A stretch of 64,000 bases of DNA from contig NZ_FMCQ01000004.1 of the NCBI RefSeq assembly GCF_900091605.1, positions 62,001-126,000 on the forward strand, given 5' to 3'. Positions 20,442 through 31,955 of this stretch are shown piece by piece. The notes under the pieces were generated by a model. That model did no database searches, was not told where the DNA came from, and was given only the letters and a program-made list of their open reading frames with translations. This stretch comes from Micromonospora tulbaghiae (GTDB taxonomy: Bacteria; Actinomycetota; Actinomycetes; Mycobacteriales; Micromonosporaceae). A program made the position numbers and the translations under genes. Positions within the stretch are counted from its first letter, which is position 1. The number at the start of each line of letters is the position of its first letter.

Positions 20442-22295
20442 ATGGTCTCCCCCACCGACGAGCGGACCAACGCCCCGCAGACCGACGACGCGCTTCAGGT
20501 GCTGCGCCGGGTCTTCGGGTACGACGCCTTCCGCGGCTTCCAGCAGGAAATCGTCGAGCACGTGGTGGCCGGCGGCGACGCGCTGGTGCTCATGCCCACC
20601 GGCGGCGGCAAGTCGCTGTGCTACCAGATCCCCGCGCTGGTCCGCGACGGCGTGGCGGTGGTGGTCTCCCCGCTGATCGCGCTCATGCAGGACCAGGTCG
20701 ACGCGCTCACCGCGGTCGGCGTCCGGGCCGGGTTCCTCAACTCGACCCAGGATCCCGCGCAGCGGCGCCGGGTCGAGGCGGCCTACCTCGCCGGTGAGCT
20801 GGACCTGCTCTACCTCGCCCCGGAAGGGCTCGCCGTGCGCTCCACGCTCGGCCTGCTGGAACGCGGCCGGATCGCGCTGTTCGCGATCGACGAGGCGCAC
20901 TGCGTCTCGCAGTGGGGGCACGACTTCCGCCCCGACTACCTCAACCTGTCGATGCTGCACGAGCGCTGGCCGGACGTACCGCGGATCGCACTGACCGCCA
21001 CCGCGACCCGGGCGACGCGCACCGAGATCGCCACCCGGCTGCGGCTCACCGAGGCCCGGCACTTCGTGGCCAGCTTCGACCGGCCCAACATCCAGTACCG
21101 CATCGTCCCCAAGCGGGAGCCCCGCCGTCAGCTGCTGAGCCTGCTGCGCGACGAGCACCCGGGCGACGCCGGCATCGTCTACTGCCTGTCCCGGGCCTCG
21201 GTGGAGAAGACAGCCGAGTTCCTGGTCGCCAACGGCATCCCCGCGCTGCCGTACCACGCCGGGCTGGACGCCTCGACCCGCGCCGCCAACCAGCAGCGCT
21301 TCCTGCGCGAGGACGGCCTGGTCATGGTCGCCACCATCGCGTTCGGCATGGGCATCGACAAGCCCGACGTACGCTTCGTCGCCCACCTGGACCTGCCGAA
21401 GTCGGTCGAGGGCTACTACCAGGAGACCGGCCGCGCCGGGCGCGACGGGCTGCCGTCCACGGCCTGGCTGGCGTACGGGCTCCAGGACGTGGTGCAGCAA
21501 CGCAAAATGATCGAGACGTCGGAGGGCGACCTGGCGCACCGGCGCAACCTCGCCGCCCACCTGGACGCGATGCTGGCGCTCTGCGAGACGGTCCGCTGCC
21601 GCCGCGCCCAACTGCTCGAATACTTCGGCGAGACCGAGGTGGCCGACTGCGGCAACTGCGACACCTGCCTCGAACCGCCGGAGTCCTGGGACGGCACCGT
21701 CGCCGCGCAGAAGCTGCTCTCCACCGTCTACCGGCTCGACCGCGAGCGCAACCAGCGATTCGGCGCCGGGCACAGCATCGACATCCTGCTCGGCAAGCAC
21801 ACCGACAAGATCGATCAGCACGGCCACGACGCGCTGAGCACCTTCGGCATCGGCACCGAGTTGCGCGAGGCCGAGTGGCGTGGCGTGGTGCGGCAACTGC
21901 TCGCCGAGGGTCTGCTCGCCGTCGAGGGCGACTACGGCACGCTGGCGCTGACCGAGGCCAGCGCGGACGTGCTCGGCCGCCGCCGTACGGTCACCCTGCG
22001 CAAGGAGCCGGAGCGCCCGGCCGGCCGGTCCGCCAAGCCGCGGGGCGCGGCCACCGTCGTCGCCGACCTCTCCCCCGCCGCCGCGCCCGTCTTCGAGCGG
22101 CTCCGCGGGTGGCGCGCGGCCACCGCCAAGGAACAGGGCGTCCCGGCGTACGTCATCTTCCACGACGCGACGCTGCGGCAGATCGCCGCCGAACCGCCCA
22201 CCTCGCTGGCTGAGCTGTCCCGGGTCAACGGGGTCGGCGAGAACAAGCTCGCCAAGTACGGCGAGGGGATCCTGGCCGTCCTCGCCGAGTCCTGA
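20442..22295 (+). CDS. recQ: ATP-dependent DNA helicase RecQ
   Basis: 3'-5' superfamily 2 helicase for recombination and fork repair. 617 residues with full domain order: helicase motif 0/I FRGFQQEIVEHVV and MPTGGGKSLCYQIPAL (about 35-65), DEAH box with FAIDEAHCVSQWGHDFRPDY (about 150), motif VI QETGRAGRDGLP, zinc-binding RecQ-Ct with CRRAQLLEYFGE and CGNCDTC, and a C-terminal HRDC domain (about 540-615). Probably leaderless. Divergent from rapZ and followed by a strong hairpin. A recQ here, between rapZ and uvrC, is an insertion into an otherwise conserved order. Confidence 0.95.
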   Translation: MVSPTDERTNAPQTDDALQVLRRVFGYDAFRGFQQEIVEHVVAGGDALVLMPTGGGKSLCYQIPALVRDGVAVVVSPLIALMQDQVDALTAVGVRAGFLNSTQDPAQRRRVEAAYLAGELDLLYLAPEGLAVRSTLGLLERGRIALFAIDEAHCVSQWGHDFRPDYLNLSMLHERWPDVPRIALTATATRATRTEIATRLRLTEARHFVASFDRPNIQYRIVPKREPRRQLLSLLRDEHPGDAGIVYCLSRASVEKTAEFLVANGIPALPYHAGLDASTRAANQQRFLREDGLVMVATIAFGMGIDKPDVRFVAHLDLPKSVEGYYQETGRAGRDGLPSTAWLAYGLQDVVQQRKMIETSEGDLAHRRNLAAHLDAMLALCETVRCRRAQLLEYFGETEVADCGNCDTCLEPPESWDGTVAAQKLLSTVYRLDRERNQRFGAGHSIDILLGKHTDKIDQHGHDALSTFGIGTELREAEWRGVVRQLLAEGLLAVEGDYGTLALTEASADVLGRRRTVTLRKEPERPAGRSAKPRGAATVVADLSPAAAPVFERLRGWRAATAKEQGVPAYVIFHDATLRQIAAEPPTSLAELSRVNGVGENKLAKYGEGILAVLAES

Positions 22296-22308
22296 CACAA
22301 CACACGCA

Positions 22309-22348
22309 CGACAGGGCCCGGCCCCTGTGGTGGGGTCGGGCCCTGTCG
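22309..22348. terminator. Terminator between convergent recQ and C39 peptidase gene
   Basis: GACAGGGCCCG-GCCCC pairs with GGGG-T-CGGGCCCTGTC around a six-base loop; 16 of 17 pairs match. It lies between the two converging stop codons and could serve both. Confidence 0.65.
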
Positions 22349-22388
22349 CGTGTTCTTGCTGTGCAGCTGTGTGCGCGGTGGGTGGTGG

Positions 22389-23048
22389 TCAGCTGGTGCT
22401 GTAGCCGCGGGTGGCGATCCAGTCGGCGAGGTTGTCGATGTTCATGCGGTAGGTGGCGGTGTTGGGGTTGGCGCTGTCGGCGATGGTGACGGTGTGGCCG
22501 TCGTCGCGGTAGCCGATGACGCTGATGTAGTGGCCGCCTTCGAAGGAGTGGGTGGTGCCGTCGGTGTCGGTGGCGGTGCCGGCGATGTTGGCGACCACGG
22601 CCCGGCCGGCGTCGACGGTCTTGACGACGTCGGCGCGCAGGGTGTCGGTCTGCTTGTCGTCGGCCTTGGGGGTGCTGATCTCGACGGACTTGTAGGCGTT
22701 GCTGGTGCCGGTTTCCTTGTTCAGTACGGGGGTGATGTCGTTGATGCTGTTGGTGCCGGCTTCGGTGGTGCCCATTTCGCGGGCCATGGCGTGGACGTCG
22801 ATGTTCTTGCCCTGTACGGACAGGGCGTTGCGGGCGGCGGCGGGGCCGCAGAAGTAGAAGTTGGGCTGGGCCTCGTAGCGCACGTCGAGTTCCCGCTCGC
22901 CGTGGCTGCCCTTGCGGTCGGCCACCACGGGGGTGGTGCCGGTGGTGGGGGTGGCGTGGGCGGCGATGGCGGGGCCGGCGATGCCTGCGGTGGTGGCGGC
23001 GATACCGGCAGCGGTCAGAACGGTCTTGCGCAGCAGAGTGGTAGCCAT
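22389..23048 (-). CDS. Secreted C39-like papain-fold peptidase
   Basis: 219 residues from an ATG with GGGAGG 8 nt upstream. The N-terminus has a short basic segment, a hydrophobic stretch LTAAGIAATTAGIAGPAIAA and AHA as likely signal-peptidase site, so it is exported. The mature part looks like a C39-type cysteine peptidase: QPNFYFCGPAAARNAL contains the Cys (and a nearby Gln for the oxyanion hole), GGHYISVIGY the His, and IADSANPNTATYRMN the Asp/Asn. No ABC transporter or bacteriocin precursor is nearby, so leader-peptide processing is not implied. Third codon positions are almost all C or G, suggesting good expression. Confidence 0.8.
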   Translation of the reverse strand: MATTLLRKTVLTAAGIAATTAGIAGPAIAAHATPTTGTTPVVADRKGSHGERELDVRYEAQPNFYFCGPAAARNALSVQGKNIDVHAMAREMGTTEAGTNSINDITPVLNKETGTSNAYKSVEISTPKADDKQTDTLRADVVKTVDAGRAVVANIAGTATDTDGTTHSFEGGHYISVIGYRDDGHTVTIADSANPNTATYRMNIDNLADWIATRGYSTS

Positions 23049-23168
23049 GATGGTTGCCTCCCTGTTGGGGGATGACCGCGGCGGGGGCGCCGCGGAGGGG
23101 GAAAGTCTTCGGGGGTGCCCGTCGAAGAGGGGCTGTGGTGGCGCGGGCGGCCCGGCGGGGGCCTGCTC

Positions 23169-23308
23169 CGCGGCTCGGGGGTGTAACGACGTGCGGGCCG
23201 GGGCCATTCCCGCCGGTGGTGGCTCACCGGTTGGGGCGATACGGCCTGGGGGCTTGACCTCGCGGCTCGGCCTGGGGGTGTAACGGCGTCCGGGCCGGGC
23301 CGATTCCC
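23169..23308. repeat. Imperfect direct repeat, about 92-bp period
   Basis: CGCGGCTCGG followed by GGGGGTGTAACG, then CGGGCCGGGGCC or CGGGCCGGGCCG and ATTCCC, occurs at 23169-23211 and again at 23261-23308, the second copy with a CCTG insertion. A local duplication upstream of the C39 peptidase gene. Confidence 0.5.
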
Positions 23309-23511
23309 TGAGCCAAGCGATCCGCTCGGGTGCCCGGCGAGCCGGTGTTCGGCACCGGAGCCCTGGTGCCTCGGCGGTCAGCCATGTACAACGCCCCGCG
23401 CCCGCCGCCGATTCCACCCTCACGATGGCACCGACCACACCCACGCCCCCGCACCGAACCGGACACCGCTCACCAAACCCGACGCGCCGTCGCCCGGGCT
23501 GGTTGCACCAC

Positions 23512-23585
23512 CGCGATCTTGCACCTTGGTCCCTGGTGAACCCCCGCAAAGCGGACATTTGACGGGCATCAAGTGCAAGATCGCG
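23512..23585. repeat. Palindromic element B, arms CGCGATCTTGCACTT
   Basis: Left arm CGCGATCTTGCACCTT (23512-23527) and right arm AAGTGCAAGATCGCG (23571-23585) are inverted copies apart from one inserted C. The 43-nt middle contains its own small hairpin CCGC-AAA-GCGG. The right arm occurs again 190 bp on. Confidence 0.65.
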
Positions 23586-23670
23586 TGAGTGTCGGATGCC
23601 GCCTGCGGGGCTAGAGGGGGCGCCTTTCCGCGACATGAGATCGGCAGGCCGCATGATGGGAGCCGGGAGA

Positions 23671-23720
23671 GATCTTGGTACGAAAGGGCCCTCATAGGGG
23701 CCGTTTCCTACCAAGATCTC
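23671..23720. repeat. 50-bp palindromic element A, copy 1
   Basis: AGATCTTGGTACGAAAGGGC at the left pairs with the complement of CGTTTCCTACCAAGATCT-type sequence at the right: the outer 11 bases are exact, two mismatches follow, then GAAA/TTTC and GGGCC/GGCCC. Same 50-bp length and same layout as copies at 23907 and 46589. Confidence 0.8.
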
Positions 23721-23776
23721 CGAGGGCCTTGGAGCGAGGGGGTCGCGGCGTAGCGGCCTGCCGCCCCGGGGGCGGT

Positions 23777-23791
23777 AAGTGCAAGATCGCG
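23777..23791 (+). repeat. Solo half-site of element B
   Basis: AAGTGCAAGATCGCG identical to the right arm of element B at 23571, in the same orientation, with the following bases (TGGGCGT versus TGAGTGT) also similar. No left arm is seen next to it. Confidence 0.55.
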
Positions 23792-23906
23792 TGGGCGTGG
23801 GCGCAGCTCGGGCGTGAGCGTCGGCGGCCACCCCTGTGCGGGAGCCCTGCATCCAGGAAGCGGCATGACGGATCGGCCCACCGACACAAGCCCCGCGCGG
23901 TGAGCG

Positions 23907-23956
23907 AGATCTTGGTACCGAATGGCCCCTATGGGGGCACTTCCGTACCAAGATCT
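23907..23956. repeat. 50-bp palindromic element A, copy 2
   Basis: AGATCTTGGTAC (23907-23918) and GTACCAAGATCT (23945-23956) are exact 12-bp inverted arms; inside, GAA-TGGCCCC and GGGGGCA-TTC continue the pairing around TAT. 186 bp of unrelated sequence lie between copies 1 and 2. Confidence 0.8.
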
Positions 23957-24131
23957 GGCACGGGTCTCCGAGTGGGACAGAGTTCGCACCAAATGGGAAG
24001 CTCGACCATCAGTGGCACCTGATGGGTGTCAAACGGGGGCGGAGACACCCACGGGGTTCCACTCGGGCGTGACGGTGACGTCCGGCAAGCCGGACAGCGA
24101 GCAAAGCCGGACGGCGGACGAGCAGCGAAAG

Positions 24132-26075
24132 TCAGGAACGGGGGGCTGCGTCGGCTGGGGAGCCGTCCAGCGCGGCCAGGATCGCCTCGGCCGTACGCCT
24201 GCCCACCCCGGGCACCTCGGTGATCTCCTCCACCGTGGCGGCGGACAGCCGCTTCAGCGAGCCGAAGTGCCGCAGCAGCGCCCTACGGCGTACCTCGCCG
24301 AGACCGGGGACGTTGTCCAGCGCCGATTCGGTCATCCGCTTCGAGCGCCGCTGGCGGTGGAACGTGATGGCGAAGCGGTGGGCCTCGTCGCGTACGCGTT
24401 GCAGCAGGTAGAGCGCCTCGGAGGTGCGCGGCAGGATCACCGGGAACTCGTCGTCGGGCAGCCAGACCTCCTCCAGCCGCTTGGCCAGCCCACACAGCGC
24501 CACGTCGTCGATGCCCAGCTCGGCGAGCGCCTTCGCGGCGGCGGCGACCTGGGGCGGGCCGCCGTCGACCACGACGAGCTGCGGTGGGTACGCGAACTTG
24601 CGCGGCCGCCCTGTGGTCGGGTCGATGCCGGGCCGGTCGGGGTCGGAGGCGGTCTCCTCACCCAGCTCACCGGTCTCGGCACGGGCGTCGAGGTAGCGGG
24701 CGAAGCGCCGCCGCAGCACCTCGGACATGGCCGACAGGTCGTCGGTGGCGCCGCGCACGATGAACCGGCGGTACTCGCTCTTGCGGGGCAGCCCGTCCTC
24801 GAACACGACCATGCTGGCGACCACGTCGGTGCCCTGGATCTGCGACACGTCGAAGCACTCGATGCGCAGCGGCGACGTGTTCATGGCCAAGGCGTCGGCG
24901 ATCTCGTCGAGCGCCTGGCTGCGGGTGGTCAGGTCACCGGCCCGCTTGAGCTTGTGCCGGGCCAGCGCGTCCTTGGCGTTGCGTTCGACGGTCTCCAGCA
25001 GCGACCGCTTGTCGCCGCGCTGCGGCACCCGCAGCGACACCCGGCTGCCCCGGCGGGCGGTGAGCCAGTCGGCGAGTGCGTCGGCGTCGCCGGGCAGCTC
25101 GGGGACGAGCAGCTCGCGGGGCACGTCGGCCTCGCCCTGCTCGCCGCCGTACACCTGGGTGCAGAAGTGGTGCACGAGGTCGCCGGTGGTCAGCTCCTCG
25201 GTCTTCTCCACCACCCAGCCACGCTGGCCGCGCACCCGGCCGCCGCGGACGTGGAACACCTGCACGGCGGCTTCGAGCGGGTCGTCGGCGAAGGCGACCA
25301 CGTCGGCGTCGGTGCCGTCGCCGAGCACCACCGTCTGCTTCTCCATCGCCCGGCGCAGCGCCGCGACGTCGTCGCGCAGCCGGGCGGCCCGCTCGAACTC
25401 CAGCTGCTCGCTGGCGTCGAGCATCTCCTTCTCCAGCCGCCGGACCATGGTGTCGGTGCGGCCGGCCATGAAGTCGCAGAAGCCGTCGACGATCTCGCGG
25501 TGCTGCTGCGCGGTGACGCTGCCGACGCACGGCGCGGAGCACTTGCCGATGTAACCGAGCAGGCAGGGCCGGCCGACCTGCCCGGCCCGCTTGAACACCC
25601 CGGAGGAGCAGGTCCGCGCCGGGAAGACCCGCAGCAGCAGGTCGAGCGTCTCGCGGATCGCCCAGGCGTGCGAGTACGGCCCGAAGTAGCGCACGCCCTT
25701 GCGCTTCACGCCGCGCATGACCTGCAACCGGGGGTATTCCTCGTCGAGCGTGACCGCGAGATAGGGGTACGACTTGTCGTCTCGGTAGCGGACGTTGAAC
25801 CGGGGGTCGTACTGCTTGATCCAGGTGTATTCCTGCTGGAGCGCCTCGACCTCGGTGGCGACGGTGATCCAGTCGACCGACTCGGCGGTGAACACCATCT
25901 GCCGGGTGCGCTGGTGCAGGCCGACCGGGTCGGCGAAGTAGGAGTTGAGCCGGCTGCGCAGGTTGCGCGCCTTGCCGACGTAGATCACCCGGCCGGTGCC
26001 GTCGCGGAAGCGGTAGACCCCTGGCGACTCCGGGATGGTGCCGGGCGCGGGACGGTAGGTCGAGGGGTCAGCCAC
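24132..26075 (-). CDS. uvrC: UvrABC excinuclease subunit C
   Basis: Makes both incisions in nucleotide excision repair after loading by UvrB. 647 residues. N-terminal GIY-YIG nuclease ([20 protein letters not shown], about 15-95), UVR domain near residue 215 ([20 protein letters not shown]) for UvrB contact, RNase-H-like second nuclease with [19 protein letters not shown] and VVDGGPPQV, and a C-terminal helix-hairpin-helix pair ([32 protein letters not shown]). The GTG at 26075 (VADPSTYRP) was chosen because TAGGCT stands 7 nt before it, implying a leaderless message; an upstream ATG at 26105 lies above that promoter. Confidence 0.96.
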   Translation of the reverse strand: MADPSTYRPAPGTIPESPGVYRFRDGTGRVIYVGKARNLRSRLNSYFADPVGLHQRTRQMVFTAESVDWITVATEVEALQQEYTWIKQYDPRFNVRYRDDKSYPYLAVTLDEEYPRLQVMRGVKRKGVRYFGPYSHAWAIRETLDLLLRVFPARTCSSGVFKRAGQVGRPCLLGYIGKCSAPCVGSVTAQQHREIVDGFCDFMAGRTDTMVRRLEKEMLDASEQLEFERAARLRDDVAALRRAMEKQTVVLGDGTDADVVAFADDPLEAAVQVFHVRGGRVRGQRGWVVEKTEELTTGDLVHHFCTQVYGGEQGEADVPRELLVPELPGDADALADWLTARRGSRVSLRVPQRGDKRSLLETVERNAKDALARHKLKRAGDLTTRSQALDEIADALAMNTSPLRIECFDVSQIQGTDVVASMVVFEDGLPRKSEYRRFIVRGATDDLSAMSEVLRRRFARYLDARAETGELGEETASDPDRPGIDPTTGRPRKFAYPPQLVVVDGGPPQVAAAAKALAELGIDDVALCGLAKRLEEVWLPDDEFPVILPRTSEALYLLQRVRDEAHRFAITFHRQRRSKRMTESALDNVPGLGEVRRRALLRHFGSLKRLSAATVEEITEVPGVGRRTAEAILAALDGSPADAAPRS

Positions 26076-26082
26076 GGCATCA

Positions 26083-26088
26083 AGCCTA
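26083..26088 (-). promoter_or_regulatory. Putative -10 element, leaderless uvrC
   Basis: On the minus strand TAGGCT is followed by seven bases and then the GTG start of uvrC, the same geometry as at recQ and uvrB. Confidence 0.5.
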
Positions 26089-26115
26089 GTCCGCACCCCT
26101 GACACCCGACCGTAG

Positions 26116-26152
26116 CCGCGCCCCCGCCGACCACCGGCCGACGGGGGCGCGG
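26116..26152 (-). terminator. Terminator hairpin after the Rieske gene
   Basis: CCGCGCCCCCG (26116-26126) and CGGGGGCGCGG (26142-26152) form an 11-bp GC stem just beyond the stop of the Rieske protein gene and upstream of uvrC. No T-run. Confidence 0.5.
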
Positions 26153-26158
26153 AACGGG

Positions 26159-26647
26159 TCAGGCCAGCTTGATCTGGTCGCCGTCGACCTTGATCTCCTT
26201 CGCCGCGAGCGGCTTGGTGGCCGGGCCGCCCTTCACCGAGCCGTCGACGATCGAGAACCGGCTGTTGTGGCAGGTGCAGTTGATCGTGCCGCCGTCGACG
26301 TTCGACACCGGGCAGCGCTGGTGGGTGCAGATCGGGTCGAACGCCTTGAACTGGCCGGCCTCGGGCTGGGTGATCACCACGCCCTGGCTGGCGAAGACGG
26401 CGCCGCCGCCGACCGGGATGTCCGAGGTGCGCGCCAGTGCGCTGCCGCCGTCCCGGTCGCCGCCGCCGGCGTCACCGGTCGCGGTGGCGCCGGGCGGGCC
26501 GCCGCTGGTCGGGGCGAGCCCGGGGGACGCGTCGTCGTCGCTGCCGCAGCCCGCGAGCACCACGGCCGCGCCGATCGCTCCGGCTCCGGCGAGCAGGGTA
26601 CGGCGGCTCTGGGTGACCGGTCGGGTCAGCGCCTGATCATCACTCAT
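26159..26647 (-). CDS. Rieske [2Fe-2S] protein with Tat/lipoprotein signal
   Basis: 162 residues. The start [10 protein letters not shown] has AAAGG 6 nt upstream. Residues about 13-36 hold a twin-arginine motif ([14 protein letters not shown]) followed by a lipobox ending in LAGCG, so the folded iron-sulfur protein should be exported by Tat and lipid-anchored. After a Gly/Asp-rich linker comes the Rieske domain with CTHQRC and CTCHNSRF, each giving one Cys and one His to the cluster. Redox partner and role are unknown. Lies between uvrA and uvrC, a position I recall for such genes in other actinobacteria, but no repair role is implied. Confidence 0.9.
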   Translation of the reverse strand: MSDDQALTRPVTQSRRTLLAGAGAIGAAVVLAGCGSDDDASPGLAPTSGGPPGATATGDAGGGDRDGGSALARTSDIPVGGGAVFASQGVVITQPEAGQFKAFDPICTHQRCPVSNVDGGTINCTCHNSRFSIVDGSVKGGPATKPLAAKEIKVDGDQIKLA

Positions 26648-26765
26648 GTCCGGCCTTTCTCTCGGCTTACTGCGGAAACACGCACCAGCGTGGGGCACGG
26701 TTCATACTGGCGCGTCACAGGCCGGGCATTCGCTGCCCGGCCTGCGAAAACGCGTACCGGACGGG

Positions 26766-29711
<2,946 letters not shown>

Positions 29712-29919
29712 GGTGCGTGTGCTCCCGGAAGAAGAATATGAGGCGGATCTGTGCACCAGACGCCGGGTCTGGGTGGTTTTCACAGGTTGTCGGGGCGCAG
29801 AAAAGACGCCTCGGCAACTCTAGCCCCGACGTATGACAACTTCCGTCGCGCGAACATTCCCCCAGCTCAGGCCGGTCGGGCGGGAACCACGCAGGTCCAC
29901 CCGACCGGCCCGTGCGGGC

Positions 29920-30999
29920 TCAGAATGCCCCGGGAGCGGGCGGGGTCGCCGGACGTCCGGTGCGTCGCCGCCCGCCCCGCCGGCCGCCCCGCCGTTCGGC
30001 CGCCAGCCGGGCCGCGCGGCGACCGCCCTCGTACTCGATCTCCCGCTGGAGCCGGCGCCAGCTCTCCCAGCGGCGCACCGGCAGCGCGCCGTCGTCCAGC
30101 GCGGCCCGCACCGCGCAGCCCGGCTCGGCGTCGTGGGCGCAGTCGGCGTACCGGCAGCCGGCGGCCAGCTCGGTGATGTCGGCGAACGCCCGGTCCAGGC
30201 CGGACGCGCCGTCGAGCAGGCCGACCGCCCGTACGCCGGGGGTGTCCAGCACCGCTCCCCCACCCGGCAGCGGCACCAGCGACCGCCAGGTGGTGGTGTG
30301 CCGGCCCTTGCCGTCGACGCGGCGGATCGCCTGGGTGCGCATCACGTCCGCCCCGGCCAGCGCGTTGACCAGGCTCGACTTGCCGGCGCCGGAGGGGCCG
30401 AGCAGGCCGAGCGTGCGTCCCGGGGCGACGTGCCGGCGCAGCGGCGCCAGGCCGGTGCCCCGCTCGGCGCTGACCGCGAGCACCGGCACACCGGGCGCGA
30501 GGTCGGCCAGCTGCCGGGCCACCGCCGCCGGGTCGGCGGCCAGGTCGGCCTTGGTGAGCACGACGAGCGGCTCCGCCCCTGATTCGTGGACCAGGGAGAG
30601 CAGCCGTTCGATCCGCGCGGCGTCCGGTTCCGGGTGCACCGGCTCGACCACCGCGGCGGCGTCGAGGTTGGCGGCCAGCACCTGGCCGCTGGCGTCCTTG
30701 CCCGCGGTACGCCGCACCAGGGCGGTACGCCGCGGCAGCACCGCCTCCACCGTGACCGGGCCGTCCGGCCAGGTGGACAGCAGTACCCAGTCGCCCGCGC
30801 AGGGCAGCGCGGTGAGGTCGCGGGCGGCGGCGGACAGCACGCCGCCGCCGAGGCTGGCCCGCACCGGCCCCTGCGGGCACAGCACGGTGCAGACGCCCCG
30901 GTCCACCCGGGCGACCCGCCCGTGACGGTGGCCGGCGCGCCGGTCGAGATGGGCCGCCCAGCCGGCGTCCCAGCCGAGGGCGGTCAGATCGAGAGTCAT
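29920..30999 (-). CDS. rsgA: Ribosome small subunit-dependent GTPase A
   Basis: Circularly permuted GTPase that checks 30S maturation. 359 residues. An OB-like N-terminal domain (about 30-100: HRHGRVARVDRG) precedes the permuted G motifs: G4 VLTKADL, G1 LGPSGAGKSSLVN, G3 LDTPGVR. A C-terminal zinc knuckle follows with CRYADCAHDAEPGC, and a basic Arg/Gly tail. ATG 30999 has TGAGGA 4-5 nt upstream; the long in-frame extension above it is Arg-rich non-coding DNA. The 208 nt to uvrA contain no gene. Confidence 0.92.
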   Translation of the reverse strand: MTLDLTALGWDAGWAAHLDRRAGHRHGRVARVDRGVCTVLCPQGPVRASLGGGVLSAAARDLTALPCAGDWVLLSTWPDGPVTVEAVLPRRTALVRRTAGKDASGQVLAANLDAAAVVEPVHPEPDAARIERLLSLVHESGAEPLVVLTKADLAADPAAVARQLADLAPGVPVLAVSAERGTGLAPLRRHVAPGRTLGLLGPSGAGKSSLVNALAGADVMRTQAIRRVDGKGRHTTTWRSLVPLPGGGAVLDTPGVRAVGLLDGASGLDRAFADITELAAGCRYADCAHDAEPGCAVRAALDDGALPVRRWESWRRLQREIEYEGGRRAARLAAERRGGRRGGRRRTGRPATPPAPGAF

Positions 31000-31214
31000 G
31001 GTGTCCTCATCGGTGTCGAGGGGGAGGTACGGCGGAACACACGGGCTGCGACCGGCATGCGCACCACCTCCCCTCCGACTCCCGGTGCCGCGTTCGCGAC
31101 GACGTGGACCCCGGCGCGTCCGGCGCCGGCGGCGATGTCGTCGGCCCCGACGGTAGGTGGCACGCCGACGCGCCGAAAGCGATTTCCCCCCGGGCACGGC
31201 CCGGTCCGGCCAGC

Positions 31215-31242
31215 TAGGGTCGGACGCGTGAGAACGAGATGA
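31215..31242 (+). promoter_or_regulatory. TAGGGT -10 element and four-codon leaderless mini-ORF
   Basis: TAGGGT (31215-31220) is followed by seven bases and a GTG (31228). Translation from that GTG would give Val-Arg-Thr-Arg and stop at a TGA (31240-31242) that overlaps the ATG of the downstream enzyme as ATGA. The geometry is that of a leaderless start, here pointing at a minimal coupled ORF; alternatively the bases are a short leader with a weak SD. Confidence 0.35.
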
Positions 31243-31955
31243 CGAGCGACCCCCTGCTGCTGACCGGCGCGCTGGCCGAGGCGAACGACCGGCTGCTGCG
31301 TACCGTGTCCGGCCTGACCGCCGCGGACGTCGCGGCGCCCTCGCTGCTGCCGGGCTGGACCCGCGCGCACGTGCTCACCCACCTGGCCCGCAACGCCGAC
31401 GGGTTCGTCAACCTGCTCACCTCGGCGCGCACCGGCGAGGAGATCCCGATGTACGCCTCGGCGCAGGCCCGCGCCGACGACATCGACGCCGGCGCCGGGC
31501 GCGGCCCGGCCGACCTGCTGGACGACGTACGCCGCAGCGGCCAGCGCTTCGACGCGGCGGTCGCGGCGATGCCCGTGGAGGCCTGGGGCGCCACCGTGCA
31601 GACCCGGCGCGGCCCGTGGCCGGCGGCGATGCTGGTCTGGGGCCGGCTGCGCGAGGTCGAGGTGCACCACGTCGACCTGGCGGCCGGGTACCGGCCGGCG
31701 GACTGGCCGGAGGCGTTCGCCCAGCGGCTGCTGCACGAGGTAGTGACCGGGCTGGCCGGCAACCCGGCCGCGCCCGCCATGGTGCTGCGTTTCGACGGCG
31801 CGGCGTCCGAACTCGTCGTGGGTGACCCCGAGGGGGCGCCCACGGTCACCGGCCCCGCGCCGGAACTCGCCGCCTGGCTGACCGGCCGGGGCGCGGGCGA
31901 GCTGCTCACCGTCGAACCCGACGGCCCTCTGCCGAACCCACCGGAATGGATCTGA
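31239..31955 (+). CDS. Maleylpyruvate isomerase family, mycothiol-dependent enzyme
   Basis: 238 residues. The N-terminal DinB-like four-helix part has LLPGWTRAHVLTHLARNADG near residue 40, with the first metal-binding His, and GRLREVEVHHVDLAAGY near 150, with the Glu and His that complete the site seen in mycothiol-dependent maleylpyruvate isomerase. The C-terminal third is the small domain of this family (ELVVGDP, LAAWLTGRG). Actinobacteria use mycothiol, so thiol transfer or isomerisation is expected; the substrate is unknown. The stop overlaps the next gene by 10 nt. Confidence 0.88.
   Translation: MTSDPLLLTGALAEANDRLLRTVSGLTAADVAAPSLLPGWTRAHVLTHLARNADGFVNLLTSARTGEEIPMYASAQARADDIDAGAGRGPADLLDDVRRSGQRFDAAVAAMPVEAWGATVQTRRGPWPAAMLVWGRLREVEVHHVDLAAGYRPADWPEAFAQRLLHEVVTGLAGNPAAPAMVLRFDGAASELVVGDPEGAPTVTGPAPELAAWLTGRGAGELLTVEPDGPLPNPPEWI

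Larger units (their letters stand above)
23049..24131. other. 1.1-kb non-coding, repeat-rich island
   Basis: No credible gene lies between the C39 peptidase start and the uvrC stop. The stretch holds a small hairpin just upstream of the peptidase SD (CCGCGGCG-GGGG-CGCCGCGG, 23076-23095), a duplicated segment, two 50-bp palindromes and two copies of a 15-bp half-site. Long reading frames crossing it on the minus strand have no start signal and low-complexity Pro/Arg/Ala composition. Confidence 0.6.

Noticed and set aside
23049..23951. N-terminal extension of the C39 peptidase frame through the repeat island
   Set aside because: The signal peptide and Shine-Dalgarno sequence fix the start at 23048; the upstream part is low-complexity and crosses palindromic repeats.
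23512..23956. CRISPR array
   Set aside because: The repeats are palindromes of two kinds with unequal spacing and no cas gene; no regular repeat-spacer order.
23671..23956. Element A copies as the two ends of one small insertion sequence
   Set aside because: Each copy is itself a complete palindrome, the intervening 186 bp has no coding content, and a third copy stands alone at 46.6 kb.
23961..24131. tRNA or small structured RNA gene between element A copy 2 and uvrC
   Set aside because: Short hairpins such as TCCGGCAAGCCGGA are present, but no cloverleaf, T-loop sequence or known RNA motif could be assembled.
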